Assembly: GCF_002245695.1 (NCBI RefSeq)
Contig: NZ_NOII01000003.1
Span: 620,001-684,000, forward strand
DNA length: 64,000 nucleotides
Direction of reading: 5' to 3'
Source: Fictibacillus aquaticus
Lineage (GTDB): Bacteria > Bacillota > Bacilli > Bacillales > Fictibacillaceae
Both the position numbers and the translations under genes were made by a program. Shown here one piece after another: positions 23,650-31,780 of this stretch; the first letter of the stretch is position 1, and each line of letters begins with the position of its first letter. The notes beneath the pieces were generated by a model that was given only the letters and a program-made list of their open reading frames with translations, ran no database searches and was not told the origin of the DNA.

Positions 23650-25062
23650 ATGGGGACGATATGGGCGATTATTATTGTGTATATGGCAGTTATGATTGGA
23701 ATCGGTATTTATTCTAAAACAAAAATTAAAGACAGTTCAGATTATCATCTGGCTGGCAGAAGGCTAGGACCTATCATGCTTGCCGGTACGCTTGCTGCAA
23801 CAGAAATCGGGGGAGGCAGTTCGGTTGGTGTTGCTTCCAAAGCTTATGGCGAATGGGGGCTGTCTGCTGGCTGGTATGTTGTATCAGCGGGAATTGGTAT
23901 TTTCCTCGTATCGTTTGTAGCACCATATATGCGAAGGGCGATGGCGACAACCGTGCCTGAAATTATCGGCAGGCGTTACGGCAAAGGAAGCCATGTTATG
24001 ACAAGTGTGCTTTCCATCGTGTCACTGACCGTTCTGACTGCTGTTCAGATTACTGCAACAGCAACAATCATCAACGTTTTGACAGGTTTCAGTATGGTCG
24101 GCGCAATCCTCATTGCCGGGATCGGAGTTATTATTTACACATATCTTGGCGGCATGTGGAGTGTAACTTTAACGGACTTTGTTCAATTCTTTCTAATCGT
24201 TTTCGGGTTTGCTATCGCTATTCCATTTGCCTTATCGGCTGCAGGCGGCTGGGACCACGTTGTGTCAAATCTTCCACCTGAACAGATGGGCTTTACTAAA
24301 ATTGGCTGGAAAACAATACTCGGACTTATCGTTCTCTATTTCATGACATTTTCTACTGGACAAGAAGCAGTACAACGTTATTATTCTGCTAGGAATGAAA
24401 AAATTGCGGTATGGGGATCCGTTTTGTGCGCAGCATTGATGTGTGTTTATGCGTTTATTCCAGCCATAATCGGATTAATCGCACGCGCCAGCTTCCCAGG
24501 TATTGATCCTAACAGCGCTCTGGCAACTGTTTCAACTGAATTATTGCCTCCAGTTATAGCGGGGCTGTTGTTATCAGGTGTCATCTCCGCAACCCTTTCA
24601 AGTGCATCGGGAGATATGCTCGGAGTAGCGAGTGTATACGTAAAGGACATTCACGGACAATTCTTTAATAAAAAAATTGAAGATCATCAAGAACTAAAGA
24701 TCAGCAAAATGGCGGTTGTAGCTACAGGTGTGATTGCAGTAGGGATCTCATTGTTCAGCCAGCAAATCATTCCATTGCTCGTCTTTGCCTTTACCATTCG
24801 ATCAACTGGTCCATTCGCAGCATTCATACTAGGACTGATGTGGAAAAAAGCCACGCCAAACGCAGGTTTCTGGTCAATCATTGTAGGAAGCATCGTAGGC
24901 TTTTACTGGCAGTTTGCTAAAGAGCCATTTGGCATCATGGCAGTCGTTGCAGGCGGATTAGCAAGTCTAATAACTTTCTTGATTGTAGTATGGATTGATC
25001 ATTTACGAGGAGTGCCGAATGCTCCTTCTGTTTATAGCTCAAATGAGAACATCTCATCATAA
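23650..25062 (+). CDS. Sodium:solute symporter (SSS family)
   Basis: 470 residues with about thirteen helices. ATG follows GGGGGATCTGC. Family marks: DYHLAGRRLGPIMLAGTLAA, EIGGGSSVGVASKAYGEWG near the Na+ site, TVPEIIGRRYG, and SGVISATLSSASGDMLG. As the last gene of the sigma-54 operon it is the likely uptake system for the compound degraded by the four upstream enzymes. The convergent lipase-fold gene is separated by a palindrome with T-run. Confidence 0.9.
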   Translation: MGTIWAIIIVYMAVMIGIGIYSKTKIKDSSDYHLAGRRLGPIMLAGTLAATEIGGGSSVGVASKAYGEWGLSAGWYVVSAGIGIFLVSFVAPYMRRAMATTVPEIIGRRYGKGSHVMTSVLSIVSLTVLTAVQITATATIINVLTGFSMVGAILIAGIGVIIYTYLGGMWSVTLTDFVQFFLIVFGFAIAIPFALSAAGGWDHVVSNLPPEQMGFTKIGWKTILGLIVLYFMTFSTGQEAVQRYYSARNEKIAVWGSVLCAALMCVYAFIPAIIGLIARASFPGIDPNSALATVSTELLPPVIAGLLLSGVISATLSSASGDMLGVASVYVKDIHGQFFNKKIEDHQELKISKMAVVATGVIAVGISLFSQQIIPLLVFAFTIRSTGPFAAFILGLMWKKATPNAGFWSIIVGSIVGFYWQFAKEPFGIMAVVAGGLASLITFLIVVWIDHLRGVPNAPSVYSSNENISS

Positions 25063-25084
25063 ATGGCTTCAGGAAAGAGGAACA

Positions 25085-25133
25085 AAAAACTAGTGGAGTC
25101 CGGTACCTTTGGTACCGGACCCCACTAGTTTTT
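25085..25133. repeat. GGTACC-core palindrome (type TCC), bidirectional terminator
   Basis: Outer stem AAAAACTAGTG/CACTAGTTTTT, then GGAGTCCGGTACC / GGTACCGGACCCC. One arm carries A instead of G, a single mismatch. T-runs flank both sides and it separates convergent genes, so terminator function is likely here. Confidence 0.92.
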
Positions 25134-25143
25134 ATTTTTTATG

Positions 25144-27237
25144 CTATAACGTCCCGCGATCGACCTGCTCATGAAGTACGGCCATGTTTTCTTTTACTTT
25201 TGCTGATACTTGGTGAAGGGCATCGATTGCGTTTGCTTTATGTCCGGATAGCTGGTGTACGATGTCTTTAAACAGCATATCCATTTCCTCAAGTATGTTC
25301 ATCGCGGCGAGGTTATACAAGTGGACGCTGTAGTAGTTTGATTTGCTGAATAGGGCAGTTTCTATATATGGCTTGAAATTGTTCAACAGAGTTGGATAAA
25401 ACACAATCAGGTTGCCTAAGCCGCGGCGCAATCCTTCTACCGTATTTGCCAGCTCATCAAGCGGCTCGAGGGCGTCGTTAACAAGTGCCTGGATTTTTTC
25501 GTCAAAATCGGTGAGCATGCCTGCGAGTTTCATTGGCAGACTTCCGTTTAAGATGAAGGAAACGGCTCCTTTTATGGCAGCAGAAATTCCTTCTAAAACG
25601 CTTTCTAGCACAACTGCTGCTCCTTCAAGTACTCCGAGCAAAGGGAGGAGGCGGCTGTGGCTGAATTGGGTGAATGCTAAAAACGCGATATCCAGCTGCA
25701 CTTCTAAAAACTTCATTCCTACTTTTAAATAAGGTGAGTCTTGCAATGAAAAGTCTCCGATTGGACCGACAATCGGCACACTCAAGCCTGGAGGAACGCC
25801 GGTAGAAATCCCGCCGGCAACTAGCTTATCTCGCTCTGCAAAAGCTCCTGCTGTCAAAGAAGCGCGGTTTTCATATGATTTTAAATGTTGTTTGACTGTG
25901 ACGTTATTTTTGCCGACGATTTCGTAGTGTGCCATGATCTCACCGACAACGGCGTCTGAAAAATGGTTAGTCCCGCCCTCGAAAAACTCTGGAAACTTTT
26001 TTGCCACAAAGTGAGGGATCAGGTCTGTCAGCTCCTCAACACCAGATCTCACTTTAAACAAGTAGTTGCGTGCGTCACCAAACAAGGTGTCGACGTTCAA
26101 ATCCTTTTGGAAAACAAACTCCACCAGCTCAGCAGGAGGGGAGTTTAGGACATAGTTCAGCGACTGCGCCTTGGACTCAGCAGTATCCAACAGGGTGATA
26201 AGGTGATAGATTTCGTTCTTTATAATATTGCCTGTTCTCGTAATGCCAGAAAACAGCGGGCTTCCCGCAGCATCCTCAAACATTTCGCGAAAGTTTTCCT
26301 GAAGAGTATGAAGGCGCTCATAATACCGGCTGCCTTCATGCTCGACGACATCACCAGAAAGGCTTAAGTAGCTTTTCACGAGAGACATGCGGTCATTCAC
26401 ATGGCCTCCGAGCGAGTCGGCAAGCTGCTGCATGTTTTCTGTGTTGATGTCAATGCGGTCAGTCTGGCCATAATGAAGCGACTGTCCGGTCCAGATGCTC
26501 GAGACGACACCAGCATCGGCATCGATATAGATCGCACCGTACCCTGGCTGGCCAGGTTGACCGATCATATAGATCTGTTCTCCAGTTTCATTTTTGCCGA
26601 TGTAGCCGGTATGGTTGGTTGCAAGGTAAGAAAAATCAGGGATTCCGTGGTTGATTTCAATTTGTTTACCTGGAATTCGATGGCCGAGAAACAGACCGGT
26701 CTCGACTTTTGTTAAAACATCGTAGCCGCCGAAGTAGTTGGTGATGTTCGTGTACTCTTTGTCATAATCCACCACGCCTTCTGGGAGCAGGGCAGGATTG
26801 AGCGTGACGGTCTTAACGTGAGGATTAGCGACGCCTACCGCATTTGCATTGCCGCCGCCAAGGGAGTTGCCGCAAACGTAGGAAACGGGGCCGAATTTTT
26901 GTTCCATCTTGTTAAAATAATCATTAGCCGCCTGTACTTGATCAGGAACCATGTCACTCAAAAGCTGTGCATCAGTGATGATATCTTTTTTGTCTTTTGT
27001 ATCGGTACCCGTATAGGCAATAAGCATTTCTTTCGTTTCCAGAGATTGAAAGGTAATGGCGTTCAGACCATTCGAAGTGTCTTCATGAATATCCTTCACC
27101 CTGTAATTGTTTCCGTTAACCTGTACAATCTGCTTTTCAGTGTAATCCATATAAGCGTGGTAGCCGGAAATCTCCACTAAGTCCTGATCGCTTACTTGAT
27201 GATGTGGAGCTTCAATATTCTTTTTCACATTAATCAT
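25144..27237 (-). CDS. Large lipase-fold protein (SA1320-like), possible toxin
   Basis: 697 residues with no signal peptide, ATG with GGAGG. The N-terminal 250 residues look like a class-3 lipase: AITFQ, IAYTGTD (oxyanion strand), and nucleophile elbow CGNSLGGGNANA with Ser125. The C-terminal 400 residues are mostly helical, with a hydrophobic stretch around 520-560 (AAVVLESVLEGISAAIKGAV). N-terminal lipase plus helical C-terminus recalls the type VII-secreted TslA toxin of Staphylococcus (reverse domain order). The gene is coupled 12 bases after a DUF1672 lipoprotein. A secreted phospholipase role is inference. Confidence 0.6.
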   Translation of the reverse strand: MINVKKNIEAPHHQVSDQDLVEISGYHAYMDYTEKQIVQVNGNNYRVKDIHEDTSNGLNAITFQSLETKEMLIAYTGTDTKDKKDIITDAQLLSDMVPDQVQAANDYFNKMEQKFGPVSYVCGNSLGGGNANAVGVANPHVKTVTLNPALLPEGVVDYDKEYTNITNYFGGYDVLTKVETGLFLGHRIPGKQIEINHGIPDFSYLATNHTGYIGKNETGEQIYMIGQPGQPGYGAIYIDADAGVVSSIWTGQSLHYGQTDRIDINTENMQQLADSLGGHVNDRMSLVKSYLSLSGDVVEHEGSRYYERLHTLQENFREMFEDAAGSPLFSGITRTGNIIKNEIYHLITLLDTAESKAQSLNYVLNSPPAELVEFVFQKDLNVDTLFGDARNYLFKVRSGVEELTDLIPHFVAKKFPEFFEGGTNHFSDAVVGEIMAHYEIVGKNNVTVKQHLKSYENRASLTAGAFAERDKLVAGGISTGVPPGLSVPIVGPIGDFSLQDSPYLKVGMKFLEVQLDIAFLAFTQFSHSRLLPLLGVLEGAAVVLESVLEGISAAIKGAVSFILNGSLPMKLAGMLTDFDEKIQALVNDALEPLDELANTVEGLRRGLGNLIVFYPTLLNNFKPYIETALFSKSNYYSVHLYNLAAMNILEEMDMLFKDIVHQLSGHKANAIDALHQVSAKVKENMAVLHEQVDRGTL

Positions 27238-27249
27238 CTGCGACCTCCA

Positions 27250-28137
27250 TTAGTATTTTTGGATTTCTCGTTCAAGAGAGTTATCCTTTGATTCATTAGG
27301 GCTGTCGATGTCTATGGAATTTTCGTGAAGAGACACAGTGTGCAGACCTGGAGGCAGGTTCATTTTTTCAAGATCCGCAACGATCTGGTCAAAGAGCGTT
27401 TGATCAGGCTTTTGGTTTTTATCCTTCATATATAGATTAATAATGATGTTATAAAGTTCAGGATCAGGTGTAATGGTTTTAACAGCAGCCTGATACTCAG
27501 CTTTCGTTGTTTCCGGTTTTTCCAAGTAGGTTTTGTATAGTGGATCAAAACTGTCACTTGGAACAGTTATAAAATAGTAGGGAGTCGTATAGCCGGTTGA
27601 TTTCGTGTTTTGTATAGCTTCAGCCTGAACCCCTATGACTGGTTGTTCTTTTGTCAGCTTTTCGAGGTACATATCAAGTGTTTTAAGCTGTTCTTCGTAA
27701 ATCATGGCATAAAGTCCGCTTTTTATAGAAAACTCAACCTGTCCTTCTTCTGTCCAGATTCCGTCTGGTCGTACGTTTTCTTTATTATCAATTGGGATGA
27801 TGGCAAATGTGTTGAAGTGAGGCTCGCCTTTGGACTCTACAAACACAGTTGCACCATGTTTATTACCTACGATGTTATGTACTTCCACATTTGTTTTGTA
27901 TTTGTCTAAGAAAAACTTTTCCATCGCGGGAAGGATCTTATCTCGATTTGCTTCCGCGATCTTATCGTTTTTATCGCCATTAGGCAGTTTATATCCTTGA
28001 CCCGTGTATTCCTGCACACTCACTAGTGGATTTGCTTCCTTTTTCACCGTTTCTGTTTCTCCTTTCATACAGCCTCCGAGCAGCATGATGCCAAGAAGAG
28101 GTGCTGTAATCATTCCTAACTTGTTTGTGTTTAACAT
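27250..28137 (-). CDS. DUF1672-family lipoprotein
   Basis: 295 residues, ATG with GGGAGGG. Signal peptide with lipobox LGGC, then NPLVSVQEYTGQGYKLPNGD, a signature I remember for DUF1672 lipoproteins of Bacillus and Staphylococcus. The rest is an extracytoplasmic alpha/beta domain. It is the first gene of a two-gene operon with the lipase-fold protein, so the pair may be effector and immunity/accessory. No direct evidence exists in the sequence for that role. Confidence 0.75.
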   Translation of the reverse strand: MLNTNKLGMITAPLLGIMLLGGCMKGETETVKKEANPLVSVQEYTGQGYKLPNGDKNDKIAEANRDKILPAMEKFFLDKYKTNVEVHNIVGNKHGATVFVESKGEPHFNTFAIIPIDNKENVRPDGIWTEEGQVEFSIKSGLYAMIYEEQLKTLDMYLEKLTKEQPVIGVQAEAIQNTKSTGYTTPYYFITVPSDSFDPLYKTYLEKPETTKAEYQAAVKTITPDPELYNIIINLYMKDKNQKPDQTLFDQIVADLEKMNLPPGLHTVSLHENSIDIDSPNESKDNSLEREIQKY

Positions 28138-28191
28138 ATGTATGAACCCTCCCTGGGTGGTGAGAAATACGATATCAATTATACGTCCTAT

Positions 28192-28240
28192 ATTATTGTA
28201 AAGTTACACATTATTGCCTGCCACCTAATATATACCCATA
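28192..28240 (-). promoter_or_regulatory. Duplicated promoter-region element (copy 1)
   Basis: ATTATTGTAAAGTT, a variable gap, then GCCACCTAATATATACCC, 55-103 bases upstream of the DUF1672 gene start. A close copy lies upstream of the next minus-strand gene. Read on the minus strand, it contains TACAAT, a plausible -10. Confidence 0.5.
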
Positions 28241-28310
28241 ATAAGTAAAAAAACAACATCATATGAACGATGTCGCTGTGAGGTTTTTACTATTTTTTTA
28301 TAAAAAAAGA

Positions 28311-28353
28311 ACTAACCGGGGTCCGGTACCTGTAGTACCGGACCCCGGTTAGT
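28311..28353. repeat. GGTACC-core palindrome (type TCC)
   Basis: ACTAACCGGGGTCCGGTACC and GTACCGGACCCCGGTTAGT around a TGTA loop. On the minus strand it follows the small membrane gene and is followed by a T-run, so it may terminate that gene. Outer stem identical to the unit at 15031. Confidence 0.9.
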
Positions 28354-28368
28354 CCAATAACTGCAAAA

Positions 28369-28632
28369 TCATCCGCCCATCCCTTTGTATAGCATATAAA
28401 ATATTCCAAACAATAAAAGTGCTCCTAAAATCATCCCTATGATACAGATAATAAGGATGGCCCATCCAAGTCCTTTTCTCCCTGTAGCAATAAAGAAAAA
28501 GCCGAGAGTGAAGAAGCTGAACACAAGCCCGAATATGCTCCATAGCCATTTGTTTCTTCCATACTGTGGAGCTTTTATAAACAAATAAATGGCCACGAAA
28601 ATGTTAATTAAAAAACCAAATGAAAGTTCCAT
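28369..28632 (-). CDS. Small hypothetical membrane protein (87 aa)
   Basis: I take the ATG at 28632 with GAGGAG seven bases upstream rather than the in-frame start at 28647. It has three hydrophobic segments with a conserved-looking APQYGRNKWLWSIFGLVF centre, as found in small Bacillus inner-membrane proteins. It shares its upstream element with the DUF1672 gene. Function unknown. Confidence 0.55.
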   Translation of the reverse strand: MELSFGFLINIFVAIYLFIKAPQYGRNKWLWSIFGLVFSFFTLGFFFIATGRKGLGWAILIICIIGMILGALLLFGIFYMLYKGMGG

Positions 28633-28664
28633 TCTCAATCTCCTCATTCATCTTTTATTCCATC

Positions 28665-28713
28665 ATTATTGTAAAGTTCTATTTAATAAGCCGCCACCTG
28701 ATATATACCCAAA
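28665..28713 (-). promoter_or_regulatory. Duplicated promoter-region element (copy 2)
   Basis: ATTATTGTAAAGTT, gap, GCCACCTGATATATACCC, 33-81 bases upstream of the small membrane gene. About 36 of 49 positions match the copy at 28192. Confidence 0.5.
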
Positions 28714-28744
28714 TTTAGCAAGAGAGCAAACTATCTAGTAATAG

Positions 28745-28774
28745 AAAAAGCTGCCCCCATCCAGAGACAGCTTC
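28745..28774 (-). terminator. Terminator of the ECF sigma/DUF4030 operon
   Basis: AAGCTG/CAGCTT stem with further internal pairing, followed on the minus strand by TTTTTC. It lies six bases after the DUF4030 gene stop. Confidence 0.7.
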
Positions 28775-28779
28775 GTGTA

Positions 28780-29826
28780 TTAATTCAATTTCTTCTTATC
28801 CTTACTTAATATCTGTATCTCATAAGAAATGCCTTTTACATAGTCTTTCATTTCAGGGGAGGAAAGGAACTCATCTATAGCATTTTGGATGTTTGCAGAG
28901 ACCTTTTGTGCATTTTCATCTTTACTGTGTACGGAAGTCTTAATGATGAGCGTGAACGGATTCATTTTGTGGCTGATACTGTTCACTTTGTATTCGGACT
29001 TGCCCATGAGACCTTCGCTGAGGGCAGAGACAATGTTGCTCTTTCTGCCCTCAGTCTCCAGATCCTCAATATTCAGCGTCACGATTCGAACCTTCTCACT
29101 CCTGCTAGCGTCCGCCACGATTTGCTCCGCTGTTTTCAGCATCTCAGCCGTGCGTTTTTCGTTTCGAGGCACTTCGATCGTATATTCCATCAATTTTCCG
29201 GACTTATCTATTCCGAGTCCTACCGTTTGGAAGGAGTATCCCTGTTTTCTCAGTGTTTCATGGATGTTCATATGAATTTGATCAAGTATTTTTTCCTCGG
29301 CAGTAAATACGTATTCGCCCTTTGTTGTAAATTCGATGTATTTTTCCACTTTAACGGTATACGCGTCAATGCCTTGGCTTGCTAGAATTCCATTTGCTAT
29401 TTTCTTAACATCAGCTTCTGATGATTGTATTTCCTTATCCGGTGCATCAATGTAGATGGATATTATCTTTTCGCTGCCAGCAGGCTGCGCAATAGACATC
29501 ACATTGTAGCCTTTATAGCGAAGTTCATCATGAATCAAACCGATTACAGGACCAGATTTAAATAGAGAGCTGAAAAACGGGAAATTAGCTAAAGCGTTCT
29601 GAACTGTTGGCGATACAAAAGCGGAACCGATGAGCAAGCCGGCTGCAGCTGCTGCCGTACAAATCGTGTAAGCTGCTTTTTTGTGCCATGACATTTTGGA
29701 TGGAAGAGGAGCGGGCACAGGGCTCACAAGCTCTGCTTTTGCCTCAGAAACTCCTAATTTCACACGCTGCGTGAGCTCTTCTGGAATCTCAATCTCGTTA
29801 AACGTTTGTTTAAATGCACTGCTCAT
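28780..29826 (-). CDS. DUF4179/DUF4030-type anti-sigma-like membrane protein
   Basis: 348 residues. The short cytoplasmic N-terminus starts IEIPEELTQRVKLGV, as in anti-sigma factors with ECF partners. One transmembrane helix follows (AAYTICTAAAAAGLLIGSAF), then SPTVQNALANFPFFSSLF, typical of DUF4179 proteins. The external C-terminal region has two repeated alpha/beta modules (DUF4030-like). The ATG overlaps the stop of the sigma-factor gene by four bases, so the two are translationally coupled. It probably inhibits the sigma factor until an envelope signal arrives. Confidence 0.8.
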   Translation of the reverse strand: MSSAFKQTFNEIEIPEELTQRVKLGVSEAKAELVSPVPAPLPSKMSWHKKAAYTICTAAAAAGLLIGSAFVSPTVQNALANFPFFSSLFKSGPVIGLIHDELRYKGYNVMSIAQPAGSEKIISIYIDAPDKEIQSSEADVKKIANGILASQGIDAYTVKVEKYIEFTTKGEYVFTAEEKILDQIHMNIHETLRKQGYSFQTVGLGIDKSGKLMEYTIEVPRNEKRTAEMLKTAEQIVADASRSEKVRIVTLNIEDLETEGRKSNIVSALSEGLMGKSEYKVNSISHKMNPFTLIIKTSVHSKDENAQKVSANIQNAIDEFLSSPEMKDYVKGISYEIQILSKDKKKLN

Positions 29827-30335
29827 AAATCAGCCCTCCTCACTTGTTTTCGCAGCTTGCCTAATGCCCGGTAGAGCACCGATTTGACGGTCCCGAGCGG
29901 AATTTCTACAGTGTCGGCGATTTCTTGGATCGTGCAGTCATCGTAATATTTAAGAAAAACAATGGATTTTTCTTCTTCTGTCAATGTGTTGAGCATTTCC
30001 TTCAGCGACAGTGAAAGTGCGATGTCGTGATCGGAAGTGGGAAGGCTTTCCGCATACTCCGGCTTCAGCACCGTTATTTTCTTTTTCTTTCTCAGCAGGT
30101 CAATCGCCGTGCTCATCGTAATTTTAATAAGCCATGTTTTAAAATAATGCGGGCTTTTCAGTGTGCTCAGATTCTTAAAAGATTTATATGCCGTTTCCTG
30201 CACTACATCAAGCGCGTCGTCCTTATTCTTTACGTGCAGGAATGCCATCCGGTACAGCAAGTCCTGATACTCGTTAAAAAGCTCAAGGAACGCTGCATCA
30301 TCTCCGCGTTTCGCTTTCTCTATTAGCTGCTGCAA
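29823..30335 (-). CDS. ECF-type RNA polymerase sigma factor
   Basis: 170 residues. Region 2 is clear (LLYRMAFLHVKNKDDALDVV, then ETAYKSFKNLSTLKSPHYFK), and so is region 4 (FLKYYDDCTIQEIADTVEIP, then LGTVKSVLYRALGKLRK). The start follows GGGGGTGAGGG. It is close in layout to Bacillus SigV/SigX-group factors. Its partner is the anti-sigma-like gene overlapping its 3' end. I could not find a convincing autoregulated -35/-10 upstream. Confidence 0.92.
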   Translation of the reverse strand: MQQLIEKAKRGDDAAFLELFNEYQDLLYRMAFLHVKNKDDALDVVQETAYKSFKNLSTLKSPHYFKTWLIKITMSTAIDLLRKKKKITVLKPEYAESLPTSDHDIALSLSLKEMLNTLTEEEKSIVFLKYYDDCTIQEIADTVEIPLGTVKSVLYRALGKLRKQVRRADL

Positions 30336-30413
30336 GCCCTCACCCCCTAATGTGTTTGTTGCGTCAACATCTATTAGACGAATACTTCCTGTATTTGGCT
30401 TAAAGTATTTTTC

Positions 30414-30461
30414 ATATGGGGTACGGTACCAGTTTCAGTGAAATGGTACCGTACCCCATAT
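30414..30461. repeat. GGTACC-core palindrome (type TAC) between divergent genes
   Basis: ATATGGGGTACGGTACC and GGTACCGTACCCCATAT with a 14-base AGTTTCAGTGAAAT loop that can itself pair. It lies between divergent starts (30335 and 30563), 20 bases upstream of a TTGACA promoter, so regulation or DNA structure is more likely than termination. Confidence 0.9.
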
Positions 30462-30480
30462 CTCTTTTTATTTTACAATA

Positions 30481-30508
30481 TTGACACTTCCTTACATGGT
30501 GGTAAGAT
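30481..30508 (+). promoter_or_regulatory. Probable sigma-A promoter of the LprI-domain lipoprotein
   Basis: Perfect TTGACA at 30481, 16-base spacer, TAAGAT at 30503. Start codon is 55 bases further on. Confidence 0.55.
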
Positions 30509-30562
30509 TAATTTTGTGTCAAGAAATGACAGCTTGGAAATAACAGAACAGGACGTGAAGAA

Positions 30563-31729
30563 ATGCATCACAGAATTGGATTTATGCTTATAATGTCACT
30601 GTTTCTTCTGACCGCATGCGGCGAGAAAGAGCAGACTGCTAAGACGAAGGAAACGGTGAAAACAGAAGAGGTAAGTGTGGAAAAGCTGGAACAAGACGAG
30701 GTAAGTGATATCCTGCGTACGAACCTTGAGTCAGTGAAGACGATTTTTACAAAAGCCGGGGAAGAGAACGGCTGGGGCACGCAGAATCCTGCTGATTTCA
30801 GCATGATGAGATCCGATCTGCTGCCTTATGCGACAGAAGGTTTCACAGATAATGATTTAAAAAAGATGGCAGAAGAATATTATTGTGAGTGTGATCAATC
30901 ATTCATGCCTCATATCAGCTATACTGTCGGATTAACATTCGAGCAGAAAAAAGAGGACGTGCTGGATATTACGGCATTGGAACCGGCAACCGAGATTAAC
31001 AATACAGGGTCACTCTGGAAGTTCACGCTGACGAAGGAAGATGACACTTGGAAGTTGGACCGGTGGAGTGCCAGCACGATTGAGAATCAAGACCTGAAGC
31101 TTACGAAAGAAGATGCGGTTAAGTTATTCTCTGAAGATGGAACGGAAGCGGAATTTGTCCGTGAATACGATTCTGCAGAAGCTGGGGCAAAGGCTTATGT
31201 GATCAAAGTAATGTCGTCCATGGAAGGCAATGAATATGAGTACACGATGGGTGTCAGTTCGAAGGATACGATGATCGTTCACGATTTTGAGCAAGAGGAA
31301 GAGGCTGCTGAGGCACCAGAGGCCTCGGAGGCTACTGAACCATCAACTCCAGCAGAGGAAGAAACGGTCAGTATCACCTCAAACAGCAAGAGTGAAAACC
31401 TAAATAAGTTAGATCTAATCGCTGCACAAGAGTGGCAAAGGATGTATGAATCTGATTACCAGCTGCTTGAGGATGCAGGGCATAACTATCAGTTGTGGGA
31501 TAAAGCGTTGAACGAAATATACAGCATTTTGAAGGATAACATGGCAGATTCAGAGTTTCAGGTTTTAAAAACAGAGCAGATTCAGTGGATCAAGACACGT
31601 GATGAAGTCGCACAGACTGAGTTTGATCGCGAAGGCGGCGGTTCACTTTCTAGAGTCGTGCAGGTTGAATCATTGGCTGACTCTACGAAAGAACGCTGCT
31701 ATGAGCTTGTTAATCTATATATGAAGTAA
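30563..31729 (+). CDS. Lipoprotein with C-terminal LprI-like (DUF1311) domain
   Basis: 388 residues. The signal peptide ends in lipobox LTAC. The middle section is a hydrophilic domain with EGFTDNDLKKMAEEYYCEC, and then a Glu/Ala/Ser linker (EEEAAEAPEASEATEPSTPA). The C-terminal 110 residues show the LprI/DUF1311 pattern: AAQEWQRMYESDYQLLEDAG, IYSILKDNMADSEFQVLKTEQ, IQWIKTRDEVA, ending in a late Cys. LprI domains bind lysozyme in mycobacteria, so a defence against host lysozyme is possible. The stop codon lies inside the following palindrome. Confidence 0.8.
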   Translation: MHHRIGFMLIMSLFLLTACGEKEQTAKTKETVKTEEVSVEKLEQDEVSDILRTNLESVKTIFTKAGEENGWGTQNPADFSMMRSDLLPYATEGFTDNDLKKMAEEYYCECDQSFMPHISYTVGLTFEQKKEDVLDITALEPATEINNTGSLWKFTLTKEDDTWKLDRWSASTIENQDLKLTKEDAVKLFSEDGTEAEFVREYDSAEAGAKAYVIKVMSSMEGNEYEYTMGVSSKDTMIVHDFEQEEEAAEAPEASEATEPSTPAEEETVSITSNSKSENLNKLDLIAAQEWQRMYESDYQLLEDAGHNYQLWDKALNEIYSILKDNMADSEFQVLKTEQIQWIKTRDEVAQTEFDREGGGSLSRVVQVESLADSTKERCYELVNLYMK

Positions 31730-31780
31730 AACATAGTCGGGGTCCGGTACCATTGGTACCGGACCCCGACTATGTTTTAC
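31726..31780. repeat. GGTACC-core palindrome (type TCC) with 27-base arms holding both stop codons
   Basis: Perfect inverted repeat: GTAAAACATAGTC outer stem plus GGGGTCCGGTACC on each side. The TAA of the plus-strand gene (31727-31729) and the TAA of the convergent gene (31777-31779) are symmetrical parts of the arms. It very probably ends both transcripts. Confidence 0.95.

Noticed and set aside
28141-28260. Riboswitch in the leader of the DUF1672 gene
   Set aside because: No recognisable aptamer fold or conserved riboswitch bases; only the duplicated promoter-like block was found.
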